From positions 86,307 to 150,306 of the forward strand of contig NZ_JAIWPJ010000006.1 in the NCBI RefSeq assembly GCF_020515625.1: DNA of 64,000 nucleotides, read 5' to 3'. The position numbers and the translations under genes were made by a program. Below the pieces are notes generated by a model, which saw only the letters and a list, made by a program, of their open reading frames with translations, did no database searches and had not been told where the DNA came from. Position 1 is the first letter of the stretch; every line of letters starts with the position of its first letter. The DNA comes from Natrinema amylolyticum (GTDB lineage Archaea > Halobacteriota > Halobacteria > Halobacteriales > Natrialbaceae). Positions 26,970 to 35,848 of the stretch are shown one piece after another.

Positions 26970-27770
26970 TCAGGCCGTCGCCCGGAGCAACACGACGCCT
27001 GTCCGGTACGACGCGAGCCGCTCCCCGTCGCCGTCGGACTCGTACCGAAACTCGAACGCCTCCTCGAGACCGTCCGGCGCATCGGACAGCAGGGTTCGGA
27101 TCGCTCGCCGATCGGCAGCCGGTACGTCCATGCGATCGAGCCACGCGTCGACCTCGAGTCGCCGACTCGTTTCCTCGACCGCGTCGACCGTCAGCCCCGT
27201 CTCCGCGAGCCAGTCGAGCCACTGCGCCGGGGAGTAGGTCTCGACGTGGCCCGAATCGCGGAGCCGTTCGATTCGATTCACGTACGCCGCTAACTCGGGA
27301 TCGGCCGGGACGCAGAGGTCCTCAAGCGCGAGTACACCACCCGGCGCGAGCACGCGTTCGACCTCCGCGAGGAACGCTTCGGGATCCGGAAAGTGATGCG
27401 CGGCGAACCGGCAGGTGACCGCGTCGAAGCCGTCCGACGAGAAGGGCAGTCGCTCGGCGTCGACGACGGCTCCCTCGAGCCCGTCGTACTCGGCCGTCGC
27501 CGTCGCGACCATCTCCGGCGAGAGATCCGCCGCGACGACGCGGGACACACTGCGGTCGGCGAGGGTACCGGCGACGTGACCGCCACCGGTGGCCACATCG
27601 AGGACCCGCGTCGCGTCCGCACACCAGTCGACGAGTCGCTCGAGGTCGGCGCCCTCCTTGAGGACGGCACCGTCCCGATAGCCGTCCGCGGCGTCCCCGA
27701 AGGCCGTCGCGACGTCGCGCTTTCTGTCGGCGTCTTTCGTCACGGCCACCACTTGTAGAGAAAAGCACAT
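26970..27770 (-). CDS. Class I SAM-dependent methyltransferase (UbiE/MenG-like)
   Basis: A 266-residue methyltransferase. Motif I is VLDVATGGGHVAGTLA, the acidic residue ending strand 2 is in VVAADLSPEM, and motif IV/post motifs are FDAVTCRFAAHHFPDPEAFL and LAPGGVLALEDL, a pattern typical of the methyltransf_11 group acting on small molecules or quinones. The substrate is unknown. The exact start is uncertain because the first ten residues (MCFSLQVVAV) are atypical and the true start may be a few codons downstream. Confidence 0.82.
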   Translation of the reverse strand: MCFSLQVVAVTKDADRKRDVATAFGDAADGYRDGAVLKEGADLERLVDWCADATRVLDVATGGGHVAGTLADRSVSRVVAADLSPEMVATATAEYDGLEGAVVDAERLPFSSDGFDAVTCRFAAHHFPDPEAFLAEVERVLAPGGVLALEDLCVPADPELAAYVNRIERLRDSGHVETYSPAQWLDWLAETGLTVDAVEETSRRLEVDAWLDRMDVPAADRRAIRTLLSDAPDGLEEAFEFRYESDGDGERLASYRTGVVLLRATA

Positions 27771-28097
27771 GAGCGTTGCGTGGGGACCGGTCGCGAGGGG
27801 GTCATCGCTCGAGGGTGGGTTCGATGAGAGCAGAGCTATACGAACGACGAACGAATCCGAAAGACGGGATTCGGGAGCGACAACGAAATATGGAGAAATG
27901 GGCCGACTCGGTGGAATCGAGATGGGCTAGTCGAAACGGCGGGTCGATACGAGCGGCGTCCTCCGTTCCTCGCCGCGAGGGCCGCAGGCCCGAGCGGGCC
28001 GACGACCGATGTGAGCGGAGTGAACGGAGGGAGGAGTGCTTTTATACTAAATTTTGCCGAGGGCCGCCGAAGGCGGCCCGCAGAGCAAAATTTAGTT
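27771..28097. other. Intergenic region downstream of the thermosome gene
   Basis: About 327 bases separate the divergent methyltransferase start from the thermosome stop. The right end is the hairpin at 28046-28096; a smaller hairpin (gggcc-gca-ggccc) lies at about 27979-27991. No frame in it has protein-like composition. Confidence 0.5.
28046..28096 (-). terminator. Nested hairpin, candidate terminator of the thermosome gene
   Basis: Two nested perfect inverted repeats: an outer 12-bp AT-rich stem (actaaattttgc / gcaaaatttagt) and an inner 8-bp GC stem (gggccgcc / ggcggccc) with loop gaa. It starts one base after the thermosome stop codon. The outer stem supplies U-rich RNA on the minus strand, but no clean T-run follows, so it may also stabilise the 3' end. 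Confidence 0.55.
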
Positions 28098-29777
28098 TTA
28101 CATCATGCCGCCCATGCCGCCGCCCATACCGCCCATGCCGCCGCCCATGCCACCGGGGCCGCCGGCGGGCATGTCTTCGTCGTCGTCGTCGTGGGAGACC
28201 GCGAGGTCGCCCGCGGCGATGACGTCGTCGATGCGGAGCAGCATGACGGCCGCCTCGGTGGCGGACTCGATGGCCTGGGTCTTCACGCGGAGCGGCTCGT
28301 AGACGCCCTCGGCGTCCATGTCGATGGTGTCGCCGGTGTAGGCGTCGAGACCGGCAGCGGTGTCGCCGCCGTCGTGGGCGCTGCGAAGCTCGACCAGCGA
28401 GTCGATGGGATCGAGGCCCGCGTTCTCGGCCAGCGTGCGCGGGATGACCTCGAGCGCGTCGGCGAAGGCCTCGACGGCCAGCTGTTCGCGGCCGCCGACG
28501 GAGTCGGCGTAGTCGCGCAGCGAGAGCGAAACGTCGATCTCGGGTGCGCCGCCGCCGGCGAGCACCTTGCCGTCCTCGATGGTCGTCCGGACGACGCCCA
28601 GCGAGTCCTCGACGGCGCGGTCGATCTCGTCGATGACGTGCTCGGTGCCACCGCGGAGGATCAGGGTGACGGCGCGCGCGTCCTCGACGTCCTCGACGAA
28701 GATGCGCTGGTCGCCGGCGATCTCCTTCTGTGCGACGCTGCCGGCAGCGCCGAGATCGTCCTCGGTCAGGTCGTCGACGCTCGAGACCGGCGAGGCACCG
28801 GTCGCGCGAGCGAGCTGGGCCTGGTCGCTGGACTTGACGCGACGGACGGCGATGATGCCCTCCTGTGCGAGGTAGTGCTGGGCCATGTCGTCGATACCGC
28901 CGTCGACGAAGACGACGTCAGCGCCGACGTCGGCGACCTGTTCGGCCATCTCGCGCAGCTGTGCCTCTTCCTGTTCGAGGAACTGCTCGAGCTGGTCGGG
29001 GTCGGTGACGTTGACCTCGGCGTCGATCTCGGTCTCCTTGATCTCGAGATCGCCGTTGACGATCGCGACATCGGCGTCCTCGGCGAAGTACGGCATGTTC
29101 TCGGAGACGCGCTCCTTGTCGATGATGACGCCCTCGACGAGCTCGGAGTTCTCGACCGAGCCGCCGACGACCTTCTCGACTTTGATGTTGTCCGTGTCGA
29201 CGCCGTCGTCGTCGGCGACCGCGCGAACGGCCTCGACGATGAGCGACGAGAGGAGGTCCTTGGCGTTCTCCGCGCCCTTGCCGGTCATCGCCGTCGCGGC
29301 GATCTGCTCGAGGATCTCGGTGTCGTCCTCGTCGACGTCGATGGCGATCTCTTCGAGAGCCGCGGTGGCTTCCTCGGCGGCCTCTCGGTACCCCTGGGCG
29401 AGGGTGGTCGCGTGGATGTCCTGGTCGAGGAGGTCCTCGGCCTGGCTGAGGAGTTCGCCGGCGACGACGACGGCGCTCGTCGTACCGTCACCGACTTCCT
29501 CTTCCTGCGTCTCGGCGACTTCGACGATCATGTCGGCCGCGGGATGATCGATCTCCATCTCCGAGAGCAGGGTGACACCGTCGTTCGTGACGATGACGTT
29601 GCCCGAGGAGTCGACGAGCATCTTGTCCATCCCCTTCGGGCCGAGCGTCGTCCGAACCGATTCGGCGACGGCCTTCCCGGCCTGCACGTTCATCGACTGC
29701 GCGTCCTCCCCGGAGGTTCGCTGGCTGTCCTCCGAGAGTACGATAAGGGGCTGGTTGCCCATCTGCTGTTGAGCCAT
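28098..29777 (-). CDS. thsA: Thermosome subunit (group II chaperonin)
   Basis: A 559-residue chaperonin subunit that assembles into the double-ring cytosolic thermosome and folds proteins with ATP. Signature segments are [46 protein letters not shown] (catalytic GDGTT) and [13 protein letters not shown]. The C-terminus is an acidic stretch followed by Gly/Met repeats ([18 protein letters not shown]) that project into the cavity. Start chosen at [10 protein letters not shown]; a TTG two codons earlier is less likely. It is preceded by a strong TATA box and followed by a nested hairpin. Which of the usual two or three haloarchaeal paralogues this is cannot be decided here. Confidence 0.96.
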   Translation of the reverse strand: MAQQQMGNQPLIVLSEDSQRTSGEDAQSMNVQAGKAVAESVRTTLGPKGMDKMLVDSSGNVIVTNDGVTLLSEMEIDHPAADMIVEVAETQEEEVGDGTTSAVVVAGELLSQAEDLLDQDIHATTLAQGYREAAEEATAALEEIAIDVDEDDTEILEQIAATAMTGKGAENAKDLLSSLIVEAVRAVADDDGVDTDNIKVEKVVGGSVENSELVEGVIIDKERVSENMPYFAEDADVAIVNGDLEIKETEIDAEVNVTDPDQLEQFLEQEEAQLREMAEQVADVGADVVFVDGGIDDMAQHYLAQEGIIAVRRVKSSDQAQLARATGASPVSSVDDLTEDDLGAAGSVAQKEIAGDQRIFVEDVEDARAVTLILRGGTEHVIDEIDRAVEDSLGVVRTTIEDGKVLAGGGAPEIDVSLSLRDYADSVGGREQLAVEAFADALEVIPRTLAENAGLDPIDSLVELRSAHDGGDTAAGLDAYTGDTIDMDAEGVYEPLRVKTQAIESATEAAVMLLRIDDVIAAGDLAVSHDDDDEDMPAGGPGGMGGGMGGMGGGMGGMM

Positions 29778-29803
29778 AGTCAAGGGAACGATTGTTTGTT
29801 GTT

Positions 29804-29813
29804 CTATATAAGG
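29804..29813 (-). promoter_or_regulatory. TATA box of the thermosome gene
   Basis: On the minus strand the sequence ccttatatag, preceded by a purine-rich cgaaaa (BRE-like), is centred about 31 bases before the thermosome ATG. It resembles the core promoters of heat-inducible haloarchaeal chaperonin genes. Confidence 0.65.
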
Positions 29814-29858
29814 TTTTCGTTTGTGGTACGGGCGACCCCCGTTCCGTACGGGAGTTTT

Positions 29859-31265
29859 TCACACGCCGTCGATCTCGAATCGGGCACCGCCGTGGTCGCC
29901 GTCGGTCACGGAAAGATTCCAGCGGTGGGCGTCGACGATCTCGCGGACGATATGGAGTCCGAAACCGGTCCCGTCGTCGCTGTCGGTGTACCCGCGCTCG
30001 AAGATTCGGGACCGCTCCGGGGCCGGAATTCCGGGGCCGTCGTCGGCGACGAAGAACCCGTCACCGTCGCCGATCGTTCCGACCGTGACGACGACCCCGT
30101 CGTCCGCTCCGCTTCCGTCACTGTCGTCGCCGGCCTCCGGCCGACTGCTCGGAGAGCCAGGTTCTACACTGTCGTCGGCTGCTGACTGACTGCTCGGAGA
30201 GCCGTGCTCTACAGCGTTCCGAAAGAGGTTCTCCAGCAACTGTCGAAGCCGATCCGGGTCGGCATCGAACGTCATCGAGTCCGTGACGCGGAGCGTCGCA
30301 TCGGGCGTCTCGACGGTTCCCCAGGCCCGTCGAGCGGCCGAGTCGAGGTTGACCGGTTCCGCGTCGTCGATCCCCTGGCCCTGCCGAGCCAGGGTCAGCG
30401 TGTGCTCGATGATCCGATCGATGCGCTCGTGGGCGTCTTTGACCTCCTGAACGTACTCCTCGTCGCCGGTCTCGACGGCCATCTCGAGGTAGCCCTCAGC
30501 GACGGACAGCGGGTTCCGCAGGTCGTGCGAGACGATGTTCGCGAAGTCCTGGAGGTCCTTGTTTTTGCCCTTGAGTTCGGCGCGGTCGTCCTCGAGCGAT
30601 CGGATCCGGCGGCGGCGCTCGATCGCACCGACCGCCGCCGTCGCGATCGGCCGGAACGTTCGGACATCGATCTCGCTCACCGCGTCAGCGTCGACGTCCC
30701 CGAGTCGGACGATTCCCAACGTCTCAGACGGGATGACGAGTTCGGTCGACGCTACGGTGGTTGGTTCGTCCGATCGGAACGACGACCACCACGGGTCCAC
30801 ACCGTCGGTAATCGGTTCGATCTCGAAGCGGGCTTCGGCCTCGGGCGTGACGACCTCTGGGACGAGTTCGGATCGGAGTCCGTCGTACCGGTAGACGGCG
30901 ACTGTGGTCGTATCGAAGAATTCGTCCGCGATGTCGGTCACCGACTCCGTAATCCCCTCGATCGTTTCCGACTTGACGAACGATCGGACGGCGGCGTCGA
31001 TGACTTCTGATCGAGACTGATCGGTGCCATCGTCGCCACTGTCGTCGACGTCGTCCGTCCCCGTCGGCGGATCGTCGACGTCGAGGCTCTCGACCCATCG
31101 CTCGACGGCGTCGGTCGAGAGCCCGGTGAGCGCGGCGATCTCCGCTGTCGAACGGCCCCGGTGAGACGCCAGCGCCACCAGCAGGCCGTCCCGGGTGGCC
31201 GACGGCTCATCTGCCAAGACGGCCTCGACGGCGTCAGTGTCCGACAGCGGGTCGAGATCGGACAT
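29859..31265 (-). CDS. Sensor histidine kinase with N-terminal HTH-like and GAF-like domains
   Basis: A 468-residue soluble kinase with no membrane segment. Residues 1-65 contain a helix-turn-helix-like unit (RSTAEIAALTGLSTDAVERW), 85-220 a GAF-like sensor, then the HisKA box with His247 in IVSHDLRNPLSVAEG, the N box LLENLFRNAVEHG, the G1 box ADDGPGI and the F/G2 region DDGTGFGLHIVREIVDAH. Between N and G1 boxes lies a Ser/Asp/Gly-rich insert containing a 15-residue repeat (GSPSS twice), matched by two identical 16-base repeats 45 bases apart. No response regulator is adjacent. A FIST-domain gene starts divergently 181 bases away. Confidence 0.9.
   Translation of the reverse strand: MSDLDPLSDTDAVEAVLADEPSATRDGLLVALASHRGRSTAEIAALTGLSTDAVERWVESLDVDDPPTGTDDVDDSGDDGTDQSRSEVIDAAVRSFVKSETIEGITESVTDIADEFFDTTTVAVYRYDGLRSELVPEVVTPEAEARFEIEPITDGVDPWWSSFRSDEPTTVASTELVIPSETLGIVRLGDVDADAVSEIDVRTFRPIATAAVGAIERRRRIRSLEDDRAELKGKNKDLQDFANIVSHDLRNPLSVAEGYLEMAVETGDEEYVQEVKDAHERIDRIIEHTLTLARQGQGIDDAEPVNLDSAARRAWGTVETPDATLRVTDSMTFDADPDRLRQLLENLFRNAVEHGSPSSQSAADDSVEPGSPSSRPEAGDDSDGSGADDGVVVTVGTIGDGDGFFVADDGPGIPAPERSRIFERGYTDSDDGTGFGLHIVREIVDAHRWNLSVTDGDHGGARFEIDGV
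30143..30203. repeat. 45-bp-period direct repeat inside the histidine kinase gene
   Basis: The 16-mer gactgctcggagagcc occurs at 30143-30158 and 30188-30203, exactly 45 bases (15 codons) apart. It encodes the duplicated GSPSS-containing segment in the linker between the N and G1 boxes, so the duplication kept the frame. Confidence 0.85.
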
Positions 31266-31446
31266 TGGCTTGCAGATAGTAACGAAACGGCATAGTCATT
31301 GTGGGCCGTCGAGGGCCACTCGCGGGCGGGCCGCGTTCGAACTGTCTCCGCGTCTCTTCGCCGTCTCGAGTCGGAGTAGACGTCGCTGCAGATGGGACGG
31401 ACAGTATGTTTATATGAATGTGCCCCCATCCTTGGCAGTAGTATCG

Positions 31447-32697
31447 ATGAGCGAGATTCTCGCCGGAGTCGGCCACGCGACCGACGACGACCCGACGGCG
31501 GCCGGCCGACGCGCAGCCCGCGCCGCACGAGACGACCTCGACGGTGAGGAACGGCTCGCGTACGCATTCGGCTCGAGCGAGTACGACCAGACCGCGTTAC
31601 TCGGCGGTATCGAGGACCGCCTCGACTGTCCGATCGTCGGCTGTTCGACGGCCGGTGAAATCGCCCACGCCCAGTCGTACACGGAGAGCGTCGTCGTGCT
31701 CGCGCTCGCGGGCGACGGCATTCGTCCCGGTATCGGATCCGCATCGGGATTCGACGAGCATCCGAGACAAACGGGAATGGAAGCGGCCTCGGCGGCCGTG
31801 GACGAACTCGGCGATGGGGCCATTCCGACGACGGTATCGACGTCCGAGTCGGACCGCCGGCGCTGGTACCCGAAACTGCTCGTGAACGCGTTCGGACCCG
31901 GCCTGACCGGTAGCAAGGAGTGGGCGCTGATCGGCGTCCAGGACGCGCTGGGCTGGGCGCATATTTCCGGCGGATTCGCGGCCGACGACTGGAAACTCGA
32001 CTCGACGTGGGTCTACCGGGACGGCGAACCAGTGCAGGATTCGATGACGGTCGCCGCGATGGACGTCGACGTCAAGACCGGCATCGGCGTTGCCAACGGC
32101 CTCCGCGAGACCGAGCACACGTTCACCGTGACGAGAGCCGAGGAGAACCGCCTCTACGAACTCGACGGCAAACCCGCGCTCGAGGCCTACCGCGACCGCT
32201 ACGGCGACCGGGTGACCCAGGAACACTTCCTGCTGACCCATCCGCTCGGAACGGACGACGACGGGGACGAGAACCACATCGCGATGCTCACCGAGGTCGA
32301 CGAGGCGGAGGGATCGATGATCGTCGGCGAGCAACCGCTCGAGGAGGGCCAGGAACTGACCGTCATGGATACGTCGGCCGACGCGGTCCTCGACGGCGTC
32401 GAGACCGCTGTCGATCGGGCGCTGACGGCCGCTGGCGGTCCAGAGGACATCGCGGCCGTCCTGGTGTTCGATTGCAACTGCCGGTGGTTTCACCTATCGG
32501 ACGAGGAGACTCGCAACGCCGAACTCGACATCGTCAGAGAGCGCGTCGGGGCGGACGTTCCGGTCGCCGGGTTCTACAGCTACGGAGAGATCGCGACGCC
32601 GAACCCGCTGTGGAGCGACGATCCGCGGTCGCTCATGCGCCAGGACGTCCACCATCAGAGTATCGCCATCGAGGTCATCACCAATGAGTCGCTGTAA
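31447..32697 (+). CDS. FIST-domain sensor protein (FIST_N + FIST_C)
   Basis: A 416-residue protein with an N-terminal FIST domain (DCPIVGCSTAGEI, the family's hallmark, near residue 60) and a C-terminal FIST_C domain (VLVFDCNCRWFHL, VAGFYSYGEIATPN). FIST domains are thought to bind small ligands such as amino acids and are commonly attached or adjacent to signal-transduction proteins. A TATA-like tttatatg at about 31407-31414 fits the ATG at 31447; an in-frame ATG at 31414 overlaps that box. The divergent histidine kinase and the small gene downstream may form one signalling unit. Confidence 0.88.
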   Translation: MSEILAGVGHATDDDPTAAGRRAARAARDDLDGEERLAYAFGSSEYDQTALLGGIEDRLDCPIVGCSTAGEIAHAQSYTESVVVLALAGDGIRPGIGSASGFDEHPRQTGMEAASAAVDELGDGAIPTTVSTSESDRRRWYPKLLVNAFGPGLTGSKEWALIGVQDALGWAHISGGFAADDWKLDSTWVYRDGEPVQDSMTVAAMDVDVKTGIGVANGLRETEHTFTVTRAEENRLYELDGKPALEAYRDRYGDRVTQEHFLLTHPLGTDDDGDENHIAMLTEVDEAEGSMIVGEQPLEEGQELTVMDTSADAVLDGVETAVDRALTAAGGPEDIAAVLVFDCNCRWFHLSDEETRNAELDIVRERVGADVPVAGFYSYGEIATPNPLWSDDPRSLMRQDVHHQSIAIEVITNESL

Positions 32698-32734
32698 CCG
32701 CGCGTCCGACGCGACGCTCGAGAGCGTGTAATCC

Positions 32735-33040
32735 ATGTCCATGACGAACGAACCTCCCGGCTACACCGCACTGATTCAGGCCGCGATCGACCGGGAGAAA
32801 GACATTCTGGGACCGGACGACGCGGTCGACTGTGCCGAGTCGGTCGACGGGCTCGTCGTCGATAGTGACGGGACCGTCGTCGACGTTGAACGCGACGAGC
32901 AGGCCGTCCTCGGTGACCTCGTCAACGCGTACGTGGCGACGGCGGGCGACGTGGCCGCGTTTCTCATCGCCCGTCGCCTCGAGAACATGTGTGACCGGGA
33001 GTCCGTCGAACTCCCCGACAACCTCGCGAAACACATGTGA
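32735..33040 (+). CDS. Small acidic hypothetical protein downstream of FIST gene
   Basis: A 101-residue protein that I do not recognise. It begins MSMTNEPPGYTALIQAAIDREKD and has a predicted mix of helices with an acidic centre and a His/Met end (NLAKHM). It starts 37 bases after the FIST stop codon, so cotranscription is likely. Its stop codon lies in the first unit of a 25-bp tandem duplication. Confidence 0.65.
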   Translation: MSMTNEPPGYTALIQAAIDREKDILGPDDAVDCAESVDGLVVDSDGTVVDVERDEQAVLGDLVNAYVATAGDVAAFLIARRLENMCDRESVELPDNLAKHM

Positions 33041-33084
33041 CTCGCGGAAGAATACTCGACGGTGACTCGCGGAAGAATACTCGA
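33037..33084. repeat. Tandem 23-bp duplication covering a stop codon
   Basis: Two identical 23-base units beginning gtgactcgcggaagaatact occur at 33037-33059 and 33062-33084 with a 25-base period. The first unit contains the TGA of the gene ending at 33040. It looks like a recent slippage or duplication event. Confidence 0.85.
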
Positions 33085-33160
33085 TGCCTCAGCGGCCGTC
33101 GGTCGTAACTCGCCGTCCGAGAACGACCGCGGGACAGCGATCGATGATAGCGGCTCGCAA

Positions 33161-33709
33161 TCAGCCGGAGAACCGGTGATACTCCATCCCCTTGTGTTTC
33201 ATCTCGTTGTGTTTCTCCTCGAGGAAGGAGTAGACCGCGCCGTGTGGCGCGCCGTCTAAGAGCATCTCGGCGGCGCTGCGGACGGCGTCGACCTCCTGGG
33301 GTGCGCCGATGATGCCCAGCGTTGAGCCGTAGATGACGACGTCGGCTCCAGTCAGCTCTTCCATCAGTTCGCGAGTTCGGCCGCCCTCACCGATGAGCCG
33401 ACCCTTCTTGCGTTTCATGTCGTTTTTGTTGCGCGCGGCGGCGTCGATATCGACGACGTCGAACAACATCATGTCGTCCTCGAGCAGTCGCAGGGCGTCC
33501 TCGGGTGCGAAGCCGCGGCCGATCGCGCGAACGATTTCCGGGCCCTTGAGGCCGAGCACGGGGTCGCCGACCGTCTCGACGGCGACGGAGCCGTTCTCCG
33601 AGTCGATGTCGAGCCGTACTTCGGCCTCCGCCTCGATCTCGCGCATCGTCTCGCCGCCTTCGCCGATGAGAACGCCGATGCGGTCCTGCGGAATCTTCAC
33701 GTGCTGCAT
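33161..33709 (-). CDS. KH-domain RNA-binding protein (archaeal Pno1/Dim2-like)
   Basis: A 182-residue protein with two KH domains, each bearing the GxxG-type loop: RIGVLIGEGGETMREIE and GRLIGEGGRTRELMEEL. This is the archaeal homologue of Pno1/Dim2, which assists 3'-end maturation of 16S rRNA in the small-subunit precursor. Start chosen at MQHVKIPQDRIG, matching the family start. A RIO1 kinase, the usual partner in pre-40S maturation, lies 2.1 kb away on the same strand, separated by two other genes. Confidence 0.92.
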   Translation of the reverse strand: MQHVKIPQDRIGVLIGEGGETMREIEAEAEVRLDIDSENGSVAVETVGDPVLGLKGPEIVRAIGRGFAPEDALRLLEDDMMLFDVVDIDAAARNKNDMKRKKGRLIGEGGRTRELMEELTGADVVIYGSTLGIIGAPQEVDAVRSAAEMLLDGAPHGAVYSFLEEKHNEMKHKGMEYHRFSG

Positions 33710-33819
33710 ACAGTCTGCTACTGGCTGGGTGAGGTTAAGCGCTTGGTCCGCGAGCACCGGGTGAGTCGTGGCACCGACGCACGCGGCTATCTCGAGTCAC
33801 GCGGCGGTCGAATCCGGGC

Positions 33820-34323
33820 CTAGCCGAGAACCGAGCGAAACTCCACCGACTCCGAGCGCGTGTCGAGGATCGCCACGGTACGGTCGTCCTCGGACTTCGT
33901 CAGGAAGTGTGCACCAGGGTTGAGTACCGTCGTTCGGCCCTCCTCCGAGAGTTCGCGCTCGTGATGGTGGCCGTAGCAGACGAAATCGTAGGTCTCGCCG
34001 GCGGCGATCGCTTCGACTTCGGCTTTGCTCTCGCCGTGGAGCACTGCAAACGAGAGGCCATCGAACTCGAGGTCGGCGAACCGGCCGTGGAGTTCGCTCT
34101 CGCCGCCCAGTCCGTCGAACGCGGCCCGGAGGTTGGCCACGTCACCGTCGTTGTTCCCGAGGACCCCGTGGAGTTCGAACTCGTCGAAGTAGGGGACCAT
34201 CAGCGGCGCGACGAAGTCGCCGCAGTGGACGACGGTCTCGACGCCCTCCTCCCGGAAGATCTCCGTCGCGCGCTCGGTCGCCTCGGCGTTGTCGTGGGTG
34301 TCCGAAATGATCCCGACGTTCAT
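33820..34323 (-). CDS. YfcE/MJ0936-type metallophosphoesterase
   Basis: A 167-residue calcineurin-like phosphodiesterase. The metal ligands are in order: SDTHDN near the N-terminus, HCGDF, GNNDG, LHGES and YGHHHE. It lacks extra domains and probably cleaves phosphodiester substrates in the cytoplasm; the natural substrate of the family is unsettled. It lies between the KH protein and the second TrpRS gene, all on the minus strand. Confidence 0.92.
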   Translation of the reverse strand: MNVGIISDTHDNAEATERATEIFREEGVETVVHCGDFVAPLMVPYFDEFELHGVLGNNDGDVANLRAAFDGLGGESELHGRFADLEFDGLSFAVLHGESKAEVEAIAAGETYDFVCYGHHHERELSEEGRTTVLNPGAHFLTKSEDDRTVAILDTRSESVEFRSVLG

Positions 34324-34399
34324 ACGCGTTCCCGCGAGAGCGAGCCACTAAGGCGTTCGGGGCCGCCGTGCGTCGGCGGATTGAACGGATCGAATACGC

Positions 34400-35617
34400 T
34401 CACGGCTCGAGGCCCGTCGGCACGCCCGCCCGCTCGAGCGCCCGTCGCCGCTCCCCGTCGGTCAGCCGGAAGGGATCGAGCTCGGTCTCGAGCGGTCCCA
34501 GTTCCCCGCGCCGGCGCTGGTGTGCGTCGAGAAAGTCGGTGATCCGCTCGATCGCGATTTCCTTCAACTCGCCGCTGAGCAGTTCGCCCGCTCGATAGTC
34601 GGCGGCGATCCGCTCAAGCCGCTTGTCGTCGGCTTCGAAGAAGAATCGGAGGTACTGAAAGGGAACGTCGACGGTCGGATCACCGCCGTTCTCACGGTGG
34701 TCCTCGAGGGTCGCCCGACCGCCAGTGTACGCGTGCGTTCGGATCGTCTCGGCGACCGTTTCGGGGTCTGCGGTGAGTTCGATCGACGGCGCATCGCCGG
34801 AGGAACTCATCTTCCCTGGCCCCTCGAGGCTCGGGAGGAAACGCCCGAGCAGCGCGCCCGGTTTTTCGACCGGCAATGCCTCCTTCGCGGCGACGTCGCG
34901 ACAGACGCGGACGTGAGGGTCCTGATCGACGGCGATCGGGACCAGCGTCGGTCGACGGCCCGCGACGAGTTGCGGGAGCAGGAGGTGAGTCGCCTGCACG
35001 GCGGGGTAAAACTGCAGGCCGACGGTGTCCTGATCGCCGTAGACGGTGTCGACCGTGGCCGGCGTGAGGTGCGTCGCGAGGCGAAGCGCGATCGGGTAGA
35101 TCACGTCCGCGTCGGCGGTGTCGACGATGATCCGCGTCCGGTCGGGGTCGAAGCCGACGGCGAGGATGTCCCGTAGGTTCTCGCGGGTGTGCTCGCCGAT
35201 GGCGTCGAACGACTGGTCCTTCGCGAGGAACTTCTCGTCGTCCGAGAGCGGGATATAGACCGTCGCGCCGGTCTCCTGCTGGAACCGCTTCGCGAGGTAC
35301 AGCGGGAGGACGTGCCCCAGGTGCATCGGTCCCGAGGGGCCGCGACCGGTGACGACCGCGTGCGGATCGCTGGCCGCAGCGGCCTCGAGGTAGTCGTCGA
35401 CGTCGCGTCCCGCGTAGAACGTTCGGCGACGGAGTAAGGGGTGATCGGGGAAGCGAGCGATCTGCTCGTCGGTGAGCGACTCGGCACCGAACCGCTCGAG
35501 GAGTTTCTCGTAGTTGATCTCCCCCTCGACGGCGTAGGGGGTGACGGTGAACTCGTCGGCGGTCGGCCGTGATTCGGTACGAGCGGTGCTGTCGGCGGGT
35601 TCGTCTGGTTCTGTCAT
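34400..35617 (-). CDS. trpS: Tryptophan--tRNA ligase (second paralogue)
   Basis: A 405-residue class I synthetase of the canonical archaeal/eukaryotic TrpRS type. It has FTVTPYAVEGEINYEKLLERFG, GRGPSGPMHLGHVLP (HIGH motif at 99-102), AVDQDPHVRVCRD and KMSSS at about 269-273, then FLDAHQRRRGELGP. Start chosen at MTEPDEPADS; the frame runs further upstream in non-conserved Arg-rich sequence. It is 126 residues shorter than the paralogue at 1702-3297, which has a different active-site context, so one may be specialised. The neighbour upstream is RIO1. Confidence 0.92.
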   Translation of the reverse strand: MTEPDEPADSTARTESRPTADEFTVTPYAVEGEINYEKLLERFGAESLTDEQIARFPDHPLLRRRTFYAGRDVDDYLEAAAASDPHAVVTGRGPSGPMHLGHVLPLYLAKRFQQETGATVYIPLSDDEKFLAKDQSFDAIGEHTRENLRDILAVGFDPDRTRIIVDTADADVIYPIALRLATHLTPATVDTVYGDQDTVGLQFYPAVQATHLLLPQLVAGRRPTLVPIAVDQDPHVRVCRDVAAKEALPVEKPGALLGRFLPSLEGPGKMSSSGDAPSIELTADPETVAETIRTHAYTGGRATLEDHRENGGDPTVDVPFQYLRFFFEADDKRLERIAADYRAGELLSGELKEIAIERITDFLDAHQRRRGELGPLETELDPFRLTDGERRRALERAGVPTGLEP

Positions 35618-35848
35618 TCGTGTCGTGGGGTCGACTGCAGCGGCTGGAAGACGATACGGATCGAAAACGAGCGGAGGGAGCGTTCGCCGCCGCAGTCGCC
35701 GGGTTAGGCCGCGTCGCCCGCCGCGACGACACTGTCCGCTCTCGAGAGGGGTTGCCAGCGCCACTGCCACTCGAGAGCGGTCGTCACTGTTGCGTTCTTT
35801 TCAGACGGCAGTAAAGAGCGTTTCGGAGAATATCGAGGTCTCCGATCG

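Noticed and set aside
35618..35770. Longer N-terminus for the second TrpRS
   Set aside because: The extra residues are Arg-rich and unlike any TrpRS; the ATG giving MTEPDEP is a better start.
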